The position numbers and the translations under genes were made by a program. From positions 2,976,001 to 3,040,000 of the forward strand of contig NZ_VFPA01000001.1 in NCBI RefSeq assembly GCF_006716445.1: a stretch of 64,000 bases of DNA, given 5' to 3'. Shown in pieces: positions 24,851 through 33,015 of this stretch; position 1 is the first letter of the stretch, and each line of letters begins with the position of its first letter. Origin of the DNA: Pseudonocardia kunmingensis (lineage in GTDB: Bacteria > Actinomycetota > Actinomycetes > Mycobacteriales > Pseudonocardiaceae). The notes under the pieces are model-generated. The model saw only the letters and a list, made by a program, of their open reading frames with translations, did no database searches and was not told the DNA's origin.

Positions 24851-26252
24851 AGCCGTGGGCCAGGTCGGAGAAGCGGCTGTAGTGCAGCTGGTGGGCCACC
24901 GTGATCGTGTTGGTGGGCCCGTTGCGGTGCTTGGCCAGGATCAGGTCGGCCTCACCGGCCCGCGGGTCGTCGCGCTCGAAGGCGTCGGGGCGGTGCAGCA
25001 GGATGACCATGTCGGCGTCCTGCTCGATCGATCCCGACTCGCGCAGGTCCGACAGCATCGGGCGCTTGTCGGTGCGCTGCTCCGGCCCGCGGTTCAGCTG
25101 GCTGATCGCCACCACCGGCACCTCGAGCTCCTTGGCCAGCAGCTTGATCTGCCGGGAGAACTCCGACACCTCCTGCTGGCGCGACTCGACCTTGCGGCCC
25201 GACGTCATCAGCTGCAGGTAGTCGAGGATGATCAGCTTGAGGTCGTTGCGCTGCTTGAGGCGGCGGGCCTTGGCCCGGATCTCCATCAGCGTGAGGTTCG
25301 GCGAGTCGTCGACGAACAGCGGCGCCTCGCTGATCTCGCTCATCCGGCGTGCCATGCGCGTCCAGTCGTCGTCGCTCATCCGGCCGGCGCGCATGTCGGC
25401 CAGCCGGATGCGCGCCTCGGCGGACAGCAGCCGCATGACGATCTCGGACTTGCTCATCTCCAGCGAGAAGACGGCGCTGGTCAGACCGTGCTTGACCGAG
25501 CAGGAGCGGGCGAAATCCAGTCCTAGCGTGCTTTTGCCGAGCCCAGGCCGCGCCGCTACGACGATCATCTGCCCCGGGTGCAGGCCGTTGGTGGCCGCGT
25601 CGAGGTCGGCGAAGCCGGTGGGCACGCCCAGCGCGACACCACCGCGGGAGGCGATGGCGTCGATCTCGTCCATCGTGGGCTGCAGCAGCTCCTCGAGGGC
25701 GACGTAGTCCTCGCTGGTGCTGCGCTCGGTGACCTCGTAGATGGCGGCCTGGGCGCGGTCGACGACGTCGTTGACCTCGGCACCTTCGGAACCGTGGTAG
25801 CCGAGCTGCACGATCCGCGTGCCGGCCTCGACGAGGCGGCGGAGGATGGCCTTCTCCGCGACGATCTCGGCGTAGTAGGCGGCGTTGGCGGCCGTGGGCA
25901 CCGTGGCGATCAGCGTGTGCAGGTACGGCGCGCCGCCGAGGCGGATCAGCTCGCCCCGGCGCTGCAGCTCCGCGGACACGGTGACGGCGTCGGCGGGCTC
26001 GCCCCGGCCGTAGAGGTCGAGGATGCAGTCATAGACGGTCTGGTGGTTGGGCCGGTAGAAGTCGTCGGGCCGCAGGACCTCCACGACGTCGGCGATGGCG
26101 TCCTTCGACAGCAGCATGCCGCCGAGCACCGACTGCTCGGCGGTGAGGTCCTGGGGGGGTTGGCGGTCGAAGGTGCCGTTCGGGTCCGCGCCGTCGTTCG
26201 CCGCGCGGACCGGACGCGGCCTTCCCGTTCCACGGTCATCAGCCAGTGCCAT
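24849..26252 (-). CDS. dnaB: Replicative DNA helicase
   Basis: 467 residues. The N-terminal domain (residues about 25-135) includes PPQDLTAEQSVLGGMLL. The RecA-type C-terminal domain has Walker A as ARPGLGKST (near residue 230), the Asp strand in LKLIILDYLQLM, and the QLNRGPEQR and DLRESGSIEQDADMV motifs including the arginine finger region. No intein is present, unlike the M. tuberculosis protein. ATG 26252 has GGGGGTGA eight bases upstream; a GTG at 26264 is in frame. The promoter carries TAGAAT and an adjoining LexA-type box, so SOS control is predicted. It is the last gene before a strong palindrome. Confidence 0.96.
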   Translation of the reverse strand: MALADDRGTGRPRPVRAANDGADPNGTFDRQPPQDLTAEQSVLGGMLLSKDAIADVVEVLRPDDFYRPNHQTVYDCILDLYGRGEPADAVTVSAELQRRGELIRLGGAPYLHTLIATVPTAANAAYYAEIVAEKAILRRLVEAGTRIVQLGYHGSEGAEVNDVVDRAQAAIYEVTERSTSEDYVALEELLQPTMDEIDAIASRGGVALGVPTGFADLDAATNGLHPGQMIVVAARPGLGKSTLGLDFARSCSVKHGLTSAVFSLEMSKSEIVMRLLSAEARIRLADMRAGRMSDDDWTRMARRMSEISEAPLFVDDSPNLTLMEIRAKARRLKQRNDLKLIILDYLQLMTSGRKVESRQQEVSEFSRQIKLLAKELEVPVVAISQLNRGPEQRTDKRPMLSDLRESGSIEQDADMVILLHRPDAFERDDPRAGEADLILAKHRNGPTNTITVAHQLHYSRFSDLAHG

Positions 26253-26275
26253 ACGCAGCGTCACCCCCTGTCGCC

Positions 26276-26297
26276 ATTCTATCGAACAAAGGTTCGA
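26276..26297 (-). promoter_or_regulatory. dnaB -10 element with adjoining LexA/SOS box
   Basis: TCGAACAAAGGTTCGA at 26282-26297 is an exact match to the mycobacterial SOS consensus TCGAAC-N4-GTTCGA. The -10 TAGAAT (26281-26276, minus strand) touches its end. LexA bound here would cover the -10/-35 spacer. Confidence 0.8.
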
Positions 26298-26422
26298 TGC
26301 GCTCGACGACCTCCGGATGGCCCCCCGGGAAACGGAAGGGGTCGGCGTGGTCGAGTCCTCGCACCCCGGGCGTGAGGCTAAGCGTCCGCGCCGACGCCTC
26401 CAAACCGTCCTGTGCGCTGCCC

Positions 26423-26552
26423 TGTGGACCGAATGGGGAGGGATTCCCCCCGGTGCAGGACCGCGTAGGGACCGTCCTGTGGACAGTGTGGGGACAACCG
26501 CCGAGTTTCCGGCGTATTCTCTGGTCAGCAGCTTGTCACAGGGTGTGGACAA
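26423..26552. promoter_or_regulatory. Cluster of DnaA-box-like 9-mers
   Basis: TGTGGACAA at 26544-26552 is an exact actinobacterial DnaA box (TTGTCCACA on the minus strand). TGTGGACAG (26478-26486) and TGGGGACAA (26489-26497) each differ by one base, and TGTGGACCG (26423-26431) by two. All face the same way. They lie in the 536-base gap between rplI and dnaB, which holds no gene I can support. Confidence 0.6.
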
Positions 26553-26714
26553 CTTTTCGCTGCGACACGCCGCTGCCCGCCCGTTCGGCGTGTCGCCGCC
26601 GCCGGGGAAGCCCCCACTGGGCGCGTCCGAGCGGTCACTGGGCGACGTCACCGTCACTTCGCGGCGCGCCACCTGGACGGGTGGCACCCGGCCGTCGCGG
26701 GGCGGGCCACAACA

Positions 26715-26763
26715 GTGAACGGGGCGGGACCCGGGCGTGTTGCCCGAGCCCCGCCCCGTTCAC
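26715..26763 (-). terminator. Terminator hairpin of the rpsF-rplI operon
   Basis: GTGAACGGGGCGGG (26715-26728) and CCCGCCCCGTTCAC (26750-26763) pair perfectly; an inner CGGGC/GCCCG stem closes the loop. It lies 25 bases past the rplI stop. Confidence 0.8.
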
Positions 26764-26788
26764 GGTGCGTGACGAAATCAGCTGCCGG

Positions 26789-27238
26789 TCAGGCGCCGAC
26801 CACAGCGACGTCGAGGTCGGTGGTGACCTCAGGGTGCAGCCGGACGGTGACCTGGTGCGTGCCGACCGTCTTGATCTGCCCCGGCACGTCGACGGACCGC
26901 CGGTCCAGCGCCGGGCCGCCCGCAGCGCGGACGGCGTCGACGACGTCGGCGGCCGTGACCGAGCCGAAGAGGCGGCCCGAGTCGCCGGCAGCCTTGGCCT
27001 TGACCGTGACCGAGAGGCCGCCGAGCTGGCCCGCGACCTCCTTGGCGTGGCCGAGGTCCCGGATCTGCCGGGCCCGCTGCGCGCGCTGGATGGCCGCCAC
27101 CTGCTTCTCGGCCCCGCGGGTGGCCACGATGGCCATCGAGCGGGGGAGCAGGTAGTTGCGGCCGTAGCCGTCCTTGACCTCCACGATGTCGCCGGGCGCG
27201 CCCAGGTTGGGCACGTCGGCGGTGAGGATGAGCTTCAC
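26789..27238 (-). CDS. rplI: 50S ribosomal protein L9
   Basis: 149 residues, full length. The N-terminal rRNA-binding domain begins MKLILTADVPNLGAPGDIVE and includes the L9 signature GYGRNYLLPRSMA (residues about 25-37). A central helix connects to the C-terminal domain (RLFGSVTAADVVDAV). L9 binds domain V of 23S rRNA and supports reading-frame fidelity. Last gene of the rpsF-ssb-rpsR-rplI operon; a strong hairpin follows. The strand carries on to dnaB, but the terminator and a separate dnaB promoter argue for independent control. Confidence 0.97.
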   Translation of the reverse strand: MKLILTADVPNLGAPGDIVEVKDGYGRNYLLPRSMAIVATRGAEKQVAAIQRAQRARQIRDLGHAKEVAGQLGGLSVTVKAKAAGDSGRLFGSVTAADVVDAVRAAGGPALDRRSVDVPGQIKTVGTHQVTVRLHPEVTTDLDVAVVGA

Positions 27239-27252
27239 GGGTGGTCTCCTCC

Positions 27253-27489
27253 TCAGCGCGCGGTCGAGGTGTAGGGCAGCAGCGCGACCTCGCGGGAGTT
27301 CTTGACCGCGACCGCGACGTCACGCTGGTGCTGACGGCAGTTGCCGGTGACCCGGCGAGCCCGGATCTTGCCGCGGTCGGAGATGAACTTCCGCAGCAGG
27401 CCGGTGTCCTTGTAGTCGATGTCCTGGGCCTTGTCCTTGCAGAACGCGCACACCTTCTTCTTCGGCTTGCGCAGGACGGGCTTGGCCAT
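27253..27489 (-). CDS. rpsR: 30S ribosomal protein S18, zinc-ligand (C+) form
   Basis: 78 residues. S18 binds S6 and 16S rRNA on the platform of the small subunit. The protein has CAFC near residue 14 and CRQH near residue 52, a CXXC...CXXH set that can hold zinc. Actinobacteria often have a second, cysteine-free S18 expressed under zinc limitation; that one is not in this window. GGAG precedes the ATG. It lies between ssb and rplI as usual. Confidence 0.97.
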   Translation of the reverse strand: MAKPVLRKPKKKVCAFCKDKAQDIDYKDTGLLRKFISDRGKIRARRVTGNCRQHQRDVAVAVKNSREVALLPYTSTAR

Positions 27490-27546
27490 GGTGGTGCTCC
27501 TGGTCGTTGCTCGATACCCGCCACGGGGGCGGGGAGTGGTCTCTGG

Positions 27547-28077
27547 CTAGAACGGGGGCTCGTCGTCGGCGCTCGGGCCGCTGCCTGCGGGCGGTGCGGA
27601 ACCCCACGGGTCGTCCATCGGGGCACCTCCGCCCCCACCGCCACCGCCGGAGCCGCCGCCGTACCCGCCTCCGCCGCCACCGCCGCCGCCGAAGCCACCG
27701 CCGCCACTGCCACGGCTGACCTTGTTGACCTTGGCTGTGGCGTAGCGCAGGGACGGGCCGACCTCGTCGACCTCGAGCTCGACGACGGTGCGCTTCTCGC
27801 CCTCGCGGGTCTCGAAGCTGCGCTGCCGCAGGCGGCCCTGCACCATCACGCGCATGCCGCGGGTGAGCGTCTCGGCGACGTTCTCCGCCGCCTGCCGCCA
27901 CACGTTGCAGCGCAGGAACAGCGCGTCGCCGTCCTTCCACTCACCGGACTGGCGGTCGAAGGTGCGCGGGGTGGACGCCACCGTGAAGTTGGCGACGGCC
28001 GCTCCGGACGGCGTGAAACGCAGCTCCGGGTCGGCGGTGAGGTTGCCGATCACCGTGATGACGGTCTCGCCGGCCAT
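27547..28077 (-). CDS. ssb: Single-stranded DNA-binding protein
   Basis: 176 residues. The OB fold (residues 1-115) starts [20 protein letters not shown] and includes [19 protein letters not shown] glycine-rich linker of about 40 residues follows (residues about 120-160), then the acidic tip DDEPPF, the conserved C-terminal peptide that docks SSB partners. SSB covers single-stranded DNA in replication and repair. Position between rpsF and rpsR is the conserved actinobacterial order. Confidence 0.97.
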   Translation of the reverse strand: MAGETVITVIGNLTADPELRFTPSGAAVANFTVASTPRTFDRQSGEWKDGDALFLRCNVWRQAAENVAETLTRGMRVMVQGRLRQRSFETREGEKRTVVELEVDEVGPSLRYATAKVNKVSRGSGGGGFGGGGGGGGGYGGGSGGGGGGGGAPMDDPWGSAPPAGSGPSADDEPPF

Positions 28078-28090
28078 CGTGCCCGGGCCC

Positions 28091-28432
28091 TCAGCCCGTG
28101 CTGGCGGGCGCGGCGGCCCGCTTCGGCTCGGCGGCGACGGCCTTCTTCGGCTCGCGGCGCAGGACCTTGGTCCGCAGCACGGACTCGTTCAGGCCCAGCT
28201 GCCGGTCGAGCTCGGCGACGGTGGCCGGCTCGCAGGTGACCTCGAGGACCGCGTAGATGCCCTCGGCGTGCTTCGCGATCTCGAAGGCGAGACGGCGCTT
28301 GCCCCAGACCTCGATCTTCTCGACGGTGCCCTTGTCGGTCTTCACGACGTTGAGGAACGTCTCCAGGGACGGCGTCACTGTGCGCTCGTCCAGGCTGGGG
28401 TCGAGGATGACCATCAGCTCGTAATGACGCAT
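28091..28432 (-). CDS. rpsF: 30S ribosomal protein S6
   Basis: 113 residues from the ATG at 28432; an in-frame GTG at 28441 would add three. [16 protein letters not shown] is the typical S6 start and [20 protein letters not shown] the conserved core. The C-terminal 25 residues are Lys/Ala-rich. AGGAGGTGA lies nine bases before the ATG. First gene of the operon. Its leader can form alternative hairpins that involve the Shine-Dalgarno, which could be a site for S6:S18 feedback; that last point is inference. Confidence 0.96.
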   Translation of the reverse strand: MRHYELMVILDPSLDERTVTPSLETFLNVVKTDKGTVEKIEVWGKRRLAFEIAKHAEGIYAVLEVTCEPATVAELDRQLGLNESVLRTKVLRREPKKAVAAEPKRAAAPASTG

Positions 28433-28493
28433 GAGAACCACTCACCTCCTATGGACTGGAACGGTCGCGGTCCATCCGCGACAGGAGGTTCTC
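28433..28493 (-). promoter_or_regulatory. Structured rpsF leader
   Basis: A perfect stem GTCGCGG (28464-28470)/CCGCGAC (28476-28482) is followed, in mRNA sense, by the Shine-Dalgarno. GGAGGTTCTC at 28484-28493 can pair either with GAGAACC next to the start codon (28433-28439) or with CCTCC at 28445-28449, the complement of the Shine-Dalgarno. A possible -10, TAACCT, is at 28574-28569. Confidence 0.45.
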
Positions 28494-28690
28494 AGTAGGC
28501 CCCGACAGAACGGTCGCCATCGGCGACCCCGGGCGGCGCTCGGCGAGCACCGGTCGGACCTGGCAACGAGGTTACCAGCGGGAACACCGCCGACCGCGCG
28601 CGGGACCCACCGTTCACGATCGTGCACGCACCGGCCGGCGCCGCGGGGTCCGACCACGACGCCAGACGCCGGGGTGTCGGGGGTTGTCAC

Positions 28691-28696
28691 TACGCT
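28691..28696 (+). promoter_or_regulatory. -10 element of the endonuclease IV gene
   Basis: TACGCT, then six bases to the ATG at 28703. Confidence 0.55.
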
Positions 28697-28702
28697 GGCC
28701 AC

Positions 28703-29473
28703 ATGCTCATCGGGGCACACGTGCGCGAGGCCGATCCGATCGACTCCGCAGCGGAACGCGGCGCCGACATCGTGCAGATGTTCCTGGCCGACCCGCAGGG
28801 GTGGAAGAAGCCCCCGGCGCACCCCCAGGCCGAGCAGCTGCGCGCAGGCGGGCTCACGGTGGTCGTGCACTCGCCCTACGTCGTGAACGTGGCGTCGCTG
28901 AACAACCGGATCCGCATCCCGTCGCGCAAGCTGGTGGTCCAGCACGCGGAGGCCGCCGCCACCGTCGGGGCGATCGGGCTCGTCGTGCACGGCGGGCACG
29001 TCACCCAGGGCGAGGACGCCGCGAAGGGCGTCGAGAACTGGCGGAAGTTCGTCGAGCGCCAGGCCGGCGAGGGCGGCTTCGCCGTACCGGTCCTCATCGA
29101 GAACACGGCGGGCGGCGACAACGCGATGGCCCGCCACTTCGACGCGCTCGCCCGCCTGTGGGACGCCGTCGGGGAGTTCGGGGTCGGCTTCTGCCTCGAC
29201 ACCTGCCACGCCTTCGCGGCCGGGGAGGACCTCGTCGACGTCGTCGACCGCGCGAAGGCGATCACCGGGCGGATCGACCTGGTGCACCTGAACAACTCCC
29301 GCGACGAGTTCGGTTCCGCACGCGACCGGCACGCCAACGTGGACGACGGCACGATCGAGCCCGACGCGCTGGTCGCCGTGTGCGCCGCCGCGGGCGCCCC
29401 GGTGGTCGTCGAGACACCGGCCGAGGGGCAGGCCGCCGACATCGCCTTCCTGCGCGAGCGGCTCGGCTCGTGA
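28703..29473 (+). CDS. nfo: Endonuclease IV-family AP endonuclease
   Basis: 256 residues, TIM-barrel trinuclear-zinc nuclease. Likely metal ligands, in order: His in VVHSPY, His in VVHGGH, Glu in LIENTAGGDN, Asp/His in FCLDTCHAF, the DRHANVDDG region (typical of Nfo), and Glu in VVETPAEG. It cuts the backbone at abasic sites in base-excision repair. Close in length to typical bacterial Nfo proteins (about 250-285). Transcribed away from rpsF, probably as a leaderless message. A GT-C transferase gene follows after 37 bases and may share the transcript. Confidence 0.9.
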   Translation: MLIGAHVREADPIDSAAERGADIVQMFLADPQGWKKPPAHPQAEQLRAGGLTVVVHSPYVVNVASLNNRIRIPSRKLVVQHAEAAATVGAIGLVVHGGHVTQGEDAAKGVENWRKFVERQAGEGGFAVPVLIENTAGGDNAMARHFDALARLWDAVGEFGVGFCLDTCHAFAAGEDLVDVVDRAKAITGRIDLVHLNNSRDEFGSARDRHANVDDGTIEPDALVAVCAAAGAPVVVETPAEGQAADIAFLRERLGS

Positions 29474-29510
29474 CGCCCCAAGTGGCGGCGCGCGCCGCCG
29501 GGACGGCGCC

Positions 29511-30899
29511 GTGACCGGCACCGCGGTGGACGCCGTGTCCGGGGAGCACGTGGCGCCCCGAACCCGCCCGGCCGTCGCCGTGAGCCGCGCGGTGCTCGCG
29601 GTGCTGGTGCTGCTCACCGGCGTCACGCTGCTGCTCGGCTACGCCAACAAGGCCCGATGCACGGGCCCCGAGTTCGACGAGTCCGGACGCTCCCAGCCCG
29701 ACTACGGCGTGCGCATGGAGCGCGACGTCTGCTACTCCGACATCCAGCACCTGTGGATCGGGCGTTCGATCGACCAGCACGTGTTCCCGTACGTGAGCGG
29801 GTCCATCAGCCCCGAGGGCCAGCTGCGCGGCGGGAGCGTCGAGTACCCGGTCCTCACCGGGCTGCTGATCTGGGGCGGCGCGCTGTTCGCCGAGACCGAC
29901 GCCGCGTTCCTGCTGGGCTCGGCGCTCCTGATGGCACCGTTCGGCCTGGCCACCGGGTACCTGCTCGGGCGGTTGACGCGGTGGCGGGCCCTGCTGTGGG
30001 CGATCGGCCCTCCCGTCGTGCTCTACGCGTTCCACAACTGGGACCTGCCGGTGGTGGCCTGCGCCGTCGCGGCCGTGTTCGTCGTGCACGGTCTGCGCAG
30101 CGACCGCTCGCTGGCCCAGCGCAGCACGGTCGCAGCGGTCCTGCTCGGGCTGGGGTTCGCGTTCAAGCTGTACCCGGGCGCCTTCGTGCTGCCGCTCGCG
30201 CTGTACGTCCTCGTGGCCGCGCACCCGGGCCGGCTGGAGTGGCGCGCCGCGCTGCGCGTGCCGGTCGCCGCGGCCCTCACCGTCGTGCTGGTGAACCTGC
30301 CGTTCGCGCTGGCCGGCTACGAGGGCTGGCGCGCCTCGTTCACGTTCCAGCAGCTCCGCAAGGTCGACTTCACGACCAACTCGATCTGGTTCTGGGGATT
30401 CCGCCCGAGGTCCGACCCGGACGACGTCGGCTTCCAGTCCCTCATGGACTGGCTCTCGCCCACGCTGGTGCTCCTGTCCTTCGCGGTGGCCGTCGCCGTG
30501 GGGTGGTGGCGCTGGCGCCGGGACGGCGTCTACCCGTGGGTCGGCGTGAGCGCGGCGATGCTGTGCGGGTTCCTGCTCCTGCACAAGGTCCACTCACCGC
30601 AGTACACCCTCTGGTTGCTGCCGTTCTTCGTGCTGGTGCAGGTGCCGTGGTCGGTGATCGGGGCGTACCTGATCGCGGACGTCGCGATGGGCATCGGCAT
30701 CTTCCGCTGGTACTACCACCTGCACGCGGGCCTCGGCACCAGCATCTACGACGGGTTCTCCGCGCAGGCCGTCACGATCGGCGTCTGGGGTCGCGCCGCC
30801 CTGCTGGTGGTGCTGTTCGTCCTGTTCCTCCGCATCCCGGACCGGATCGCCGCCACCCCACCACCCCGCCGCAGCCCCCTGGCGGAGACGGTCGCGTAG
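29511..30899 (+). CDS. GT87-type (DUF2029) membrane mannosyltransferase
   Basis: 462 residues with about ten membrane segments, first at residues 25-45. GT-C fold enzymes of this family use polyprenyl-phosphate mannose on the outer face of the membrane (for example PimE in PIM synthesis). SVEYPVLTGLLIWGG holds the EYP motif typical of the family; GFAFKLYPGAFVLPLAL and HKVHSPQYTLWLLPFF are the other conserved loops (KXYP, SPQY). A second copy of the family lies 600 bases downstream on the other strand. Acceptor unknown. Confidence 0.85.
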   Translation: MTGTAVDAVSGEHVAPRTRPAVAVSRAVLAVLVLLTGVTLLLGYANKARCTGPEFDESGRSQPDYGVRMERDVCYSDIQHLWIGRSIDQHVFPYVSGSISPEGQLRGGSVEYPVLTGLLIWGGALFAETDAAFLLGSALLMAPFGLATGYLLGRLTRWRALLWAIGPPVVLYAFHNWDLPVVACAVAAVFVVHGLRSDRSLAQRSTVAAVLLGLGFAFKLYPGAFVLPLALYVLVAAHPGRLEWRAALRVPVAAALTVVLVNLPFALAGYEGWRASFTFQQLRKVDFTTNSIWFWGFRPRSDPDDVGFQSLMDWLSPTLVLLSFAVAVAVGWWRWRRDGVYPWVGVSAAMLCGFLLLHKVHSPQYTLWLLPFFVLVQVPWSVIGAYLIADVAMGIGIFRWYYHLHAGLGTSIYDGFSAQAVTIGVWGRAALLVVLFVLFLRIPDRIAATPPPRRSPLAETVA

Positions 30900-30905
30900 A
30901 TCCGG

Positions 30906-31499
30906 CTACCGCCAGGCGAACACCGGCTGCTCCAGGTGCGCCACGCGCGTGTCCCGGCCGTGCAGCACCACCTCGCGGAACTGGTGCAGCACCGCGCCCG
31001 TGGGCGCGTGCACCAGCCTGCCGAGCAGCGGCAGCTGGATCACCGGCGCGTCCGACTCCGGGATCGTGAGGAAGCGCGGCTCAACGTCGATCAGCTCGAC
31101 GGGCACGCGGTGCAGCTCGGCCACGTCGGCGGGGTTCGGGCGCAGCCCTGGCTCCCCGTCGGCCCACAGCACCACGGGCGTGATCAGATAGCCGGAGCGG
31201 GTGGCGTAGTCGTCGAGCAGGCCCAGCTCGGCGTCCGCGTCCAGGACCAGCCCGAGCTCCTCGGCGAGCTCGCGACGCGCGGCGGCGCCGGGCGACTCAC
31301 CGGGGTCGGCGCGCCCGCCCGGCAACGCCCACTGCCCCGCGTGCCCGCGCAGGGAGGGCGCCCGGCGGGTCAGCAGGAACGCCGAGCCGCCTCCCACGAG
31401 CGTGATCCCGACGGCGGCCGGTTTGAGGTCGGGGCGCTCGATCGCGCGGCGGCGGAACCGGCGCAGGGCGTCGCTGACGTGGTCACGCGGAGACGGCAC
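30906..31499 (-). CDS. Nudix hydrolase, CoA pyrophosphatase-like (NudL type)
   Basis: 197 residues. The Nudix box is complete: [20 protein letters not shown] then ELGL (GX5EX7REUXEEXGU), about residues 65-85. The pattern [13 protein letters not shown] before it and the [19 protein letters not shown] segment after it fit the NudL/CoA-pyrophosphatase branch. The start overlaps the end of the upstream GT87 gene by 17 bases. It ends seven bases from the convergent GT87 gene. Substrate is inferred from family resemblance only. Confidence 0.85.
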   Translation of the reverse strand: MPSPRDHVSDALRRFRRRAIERPDLKPAAVGITLVGGGSAFLLTRRAPSLRGHAGQWALPGGRADPGESPGAAARRELAEELGLVLDADAELGLLDDYATRSGYLITPVVLWADGEPGLRPNPADVAELHRVPVELIDVEPRFLTIPESDAPVIQLPLLGRLVHAPTGAVLHQFREVVLHGRDTRVAHLEQPVFAWR

Positions 31500-33015
31500 G
31501 CTGCGAGCCTGCCACCCCGGACGGGTCCGTGCCCGTGTCGCGGACCGGCGCGGCCGGCCAGTCGGGGTCGGTTCCCCACCGCGTCACGCCGCGCACCGGG
31601 TCGGTGTCCGGGCGCAGCACCGAACGCACCACCAGCACGCACAGCAGCACGACGACGGCGTCGCGGACCACGACCGTGCCGAGGAACCAGTCCGGCGGCA
31701 GGCCCTTGTTCTCCGGCGTCAGGTAGTAGTACATGCGCGGCACCCAGACCAGGGCGTCGACCGTCATCCACGCCAGCAGCAGCCGCCACCGCGGCAGGGC
31801 GAGCACCGCGAGCGGCACCAGCCACAGCGAGTACTGCGGGCTCCACACCTTGTTGACCAACAAGAACGTCGCGACGACGAGAAAGGCCAGCGAGGCGATC
31901 CGCGGTGGCCGCGGCGCGCGCAGCGCCAGCACGGTGATCCCGGCGCAGCACAACAGGAAGAGCACCGCCGACACGGCGTTGAGCACGGCCGGCTGCTCGC
32001 CGTCGGCGAGCGGCCCGTCGAACCCGGGCCAGCCCGTGAAGTGCTGCACGACGAAGTAGAGCGAGTCGGGGTCGGCGGGGCGCGTCCGGTTGAGCCGGAA
32101 GAACTCCCACCAGCCCCGGCCGTACAGCAGCGCCACGGGCGCGTTGACCAGCACCCAGGCACCGACCGCCCCCGCGATCGCGAACACCGCGGTGCGCACC
32201 TCGCGCCGGCGCAGCGCCACGAGCGCGACCGGCAGCAGCAGCATCAACGGGTAGAGCTTGAACGCGCCGCCCGCGCCGAGCAGGGCCCCGGCGAGCAGCG
32301 GCCGTCGCCGCGCGAGCGCCAGCATCCCGCCCGCCGCGCAGGCGACGGCGAGCGTGTCGAAGTTGGTGAACGCGTGCACCGCGACGAGCGGCGACACCGC
32401 CACGAGCGCCGCGTCCCACGGGCGGTGCGGGCGCAGGGCGTGCACCGCCCACACGGCCACGAGCCACGCCAGCGCCAGCCAGAAGGCGCTGATGTCGAAG
32501 TAGACGACCACCGGGAGCGCGGACGGCAGGCCGGGCACCACCTCGGCCGCGTGCACCCATGCGTCGGCCATCCGGGCGTTGAAGTACTGGAAGAACCCGG
32601 TGAGCACCGGGTACTCCATGTACCGCACCTGCTCGTCGTCGGTGCCCGCCGACTCGACCCACGGGTCACGGTAGGGCACGGCGCCGTCGTCGAGGCCCTC
32701 GATCCCCCACAGCGGGACCGTGTCGGAGTAGCACATCGCCACGTACTGCCGGCTGTTGCGCCAGTCCAGCGCGAGCTCGCCGCCGTCGGTGGTGTACTGC
32801 TGCAGGCAGGGCGCCTTCCCCAGCCAGCCCGCGGCGAGCAGCGCCACCGCGAGCAGCAGGACCACGCGCAGCGGAGTCCAGAACCGGCTCCGGCCCACGA
32901 GTGCGTGCCTGCCGAGCGGCCCGCCGACGATCCGGCTGGCGGCGGCCGCGAGCGGTTCCGTCCAGGTCGGGATGACCCGTGCCGGGACGTCCGGCTGCCG
33001 GTCGGCCGGGGTCAC
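31483..33015 (-). CDS. GT87-type (DUF2029) membrane mannosyltransferase
   Basis: 510 residues, around ten membrane segments, first near residues 48-63. Family motifs: [15 protein letters not shown] (EYP), [14 protein letters not shown] (KXYP) and [16 protein letters not shown] (SPQY). A homologue sits next to the class A PBP gene in mycobacteria (Rv0051 beside ponA1, from memory), and here too it directly follows the PBP gene with a GTGA overlap, so the two are made together. Probable role: adding mannose to an envelope glycolipid or glycoprotein during wall growth. Confidence 0.86.
   Translation of the reverse strand: MTPADRQPDVPARVIPTWTEPLAAAASRIVGGPLGRHALVGRSRFWTPLRVVLLLAVALLAAGWLGKAPCLQQYTTDGGELALDWRNSRQYVAMCYSDTVPLWGIEGLDDGAVPYRDPWVESAGTDDEQVRYMEYPVLTGFFQYFNARMADAWVHAAEVVPGLPSALPVVVYFDISAFWLALAWLVAVWAVHALRPHRPWDAALVAVSPLVAVHAFTNFDTLAVACAAGGMLALARRRPLLAGALLGAGGAFKLYPLMLLLPVALVALRRREVRTAVFAIAGAVGAWVLVNAPVALLYGRGWWEFFRLNRTRPADPDSLYFVVQHFTGWPGFDGPLADGEQPAVLNAVSAVLFLLCCAGITVLALRAPRPPRIASLAFLVVATFLLVNKVWSPQYSLWLVPLAVLALPRWRLLLAWMTVDALVWVPRMYYYLTPENKGLPPDWFLGTVVVRDAVVVLLCVLVVRSVLRPDTDPVRGVTRWGTDPDWPAAPVRDTGTDPSGVAGSQRAVSA

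Noticed and set aside
26533..26541. TTGTCACAG as a further DnaA box
   Set aside because: Only five of nine bases match TTGTCCACA.
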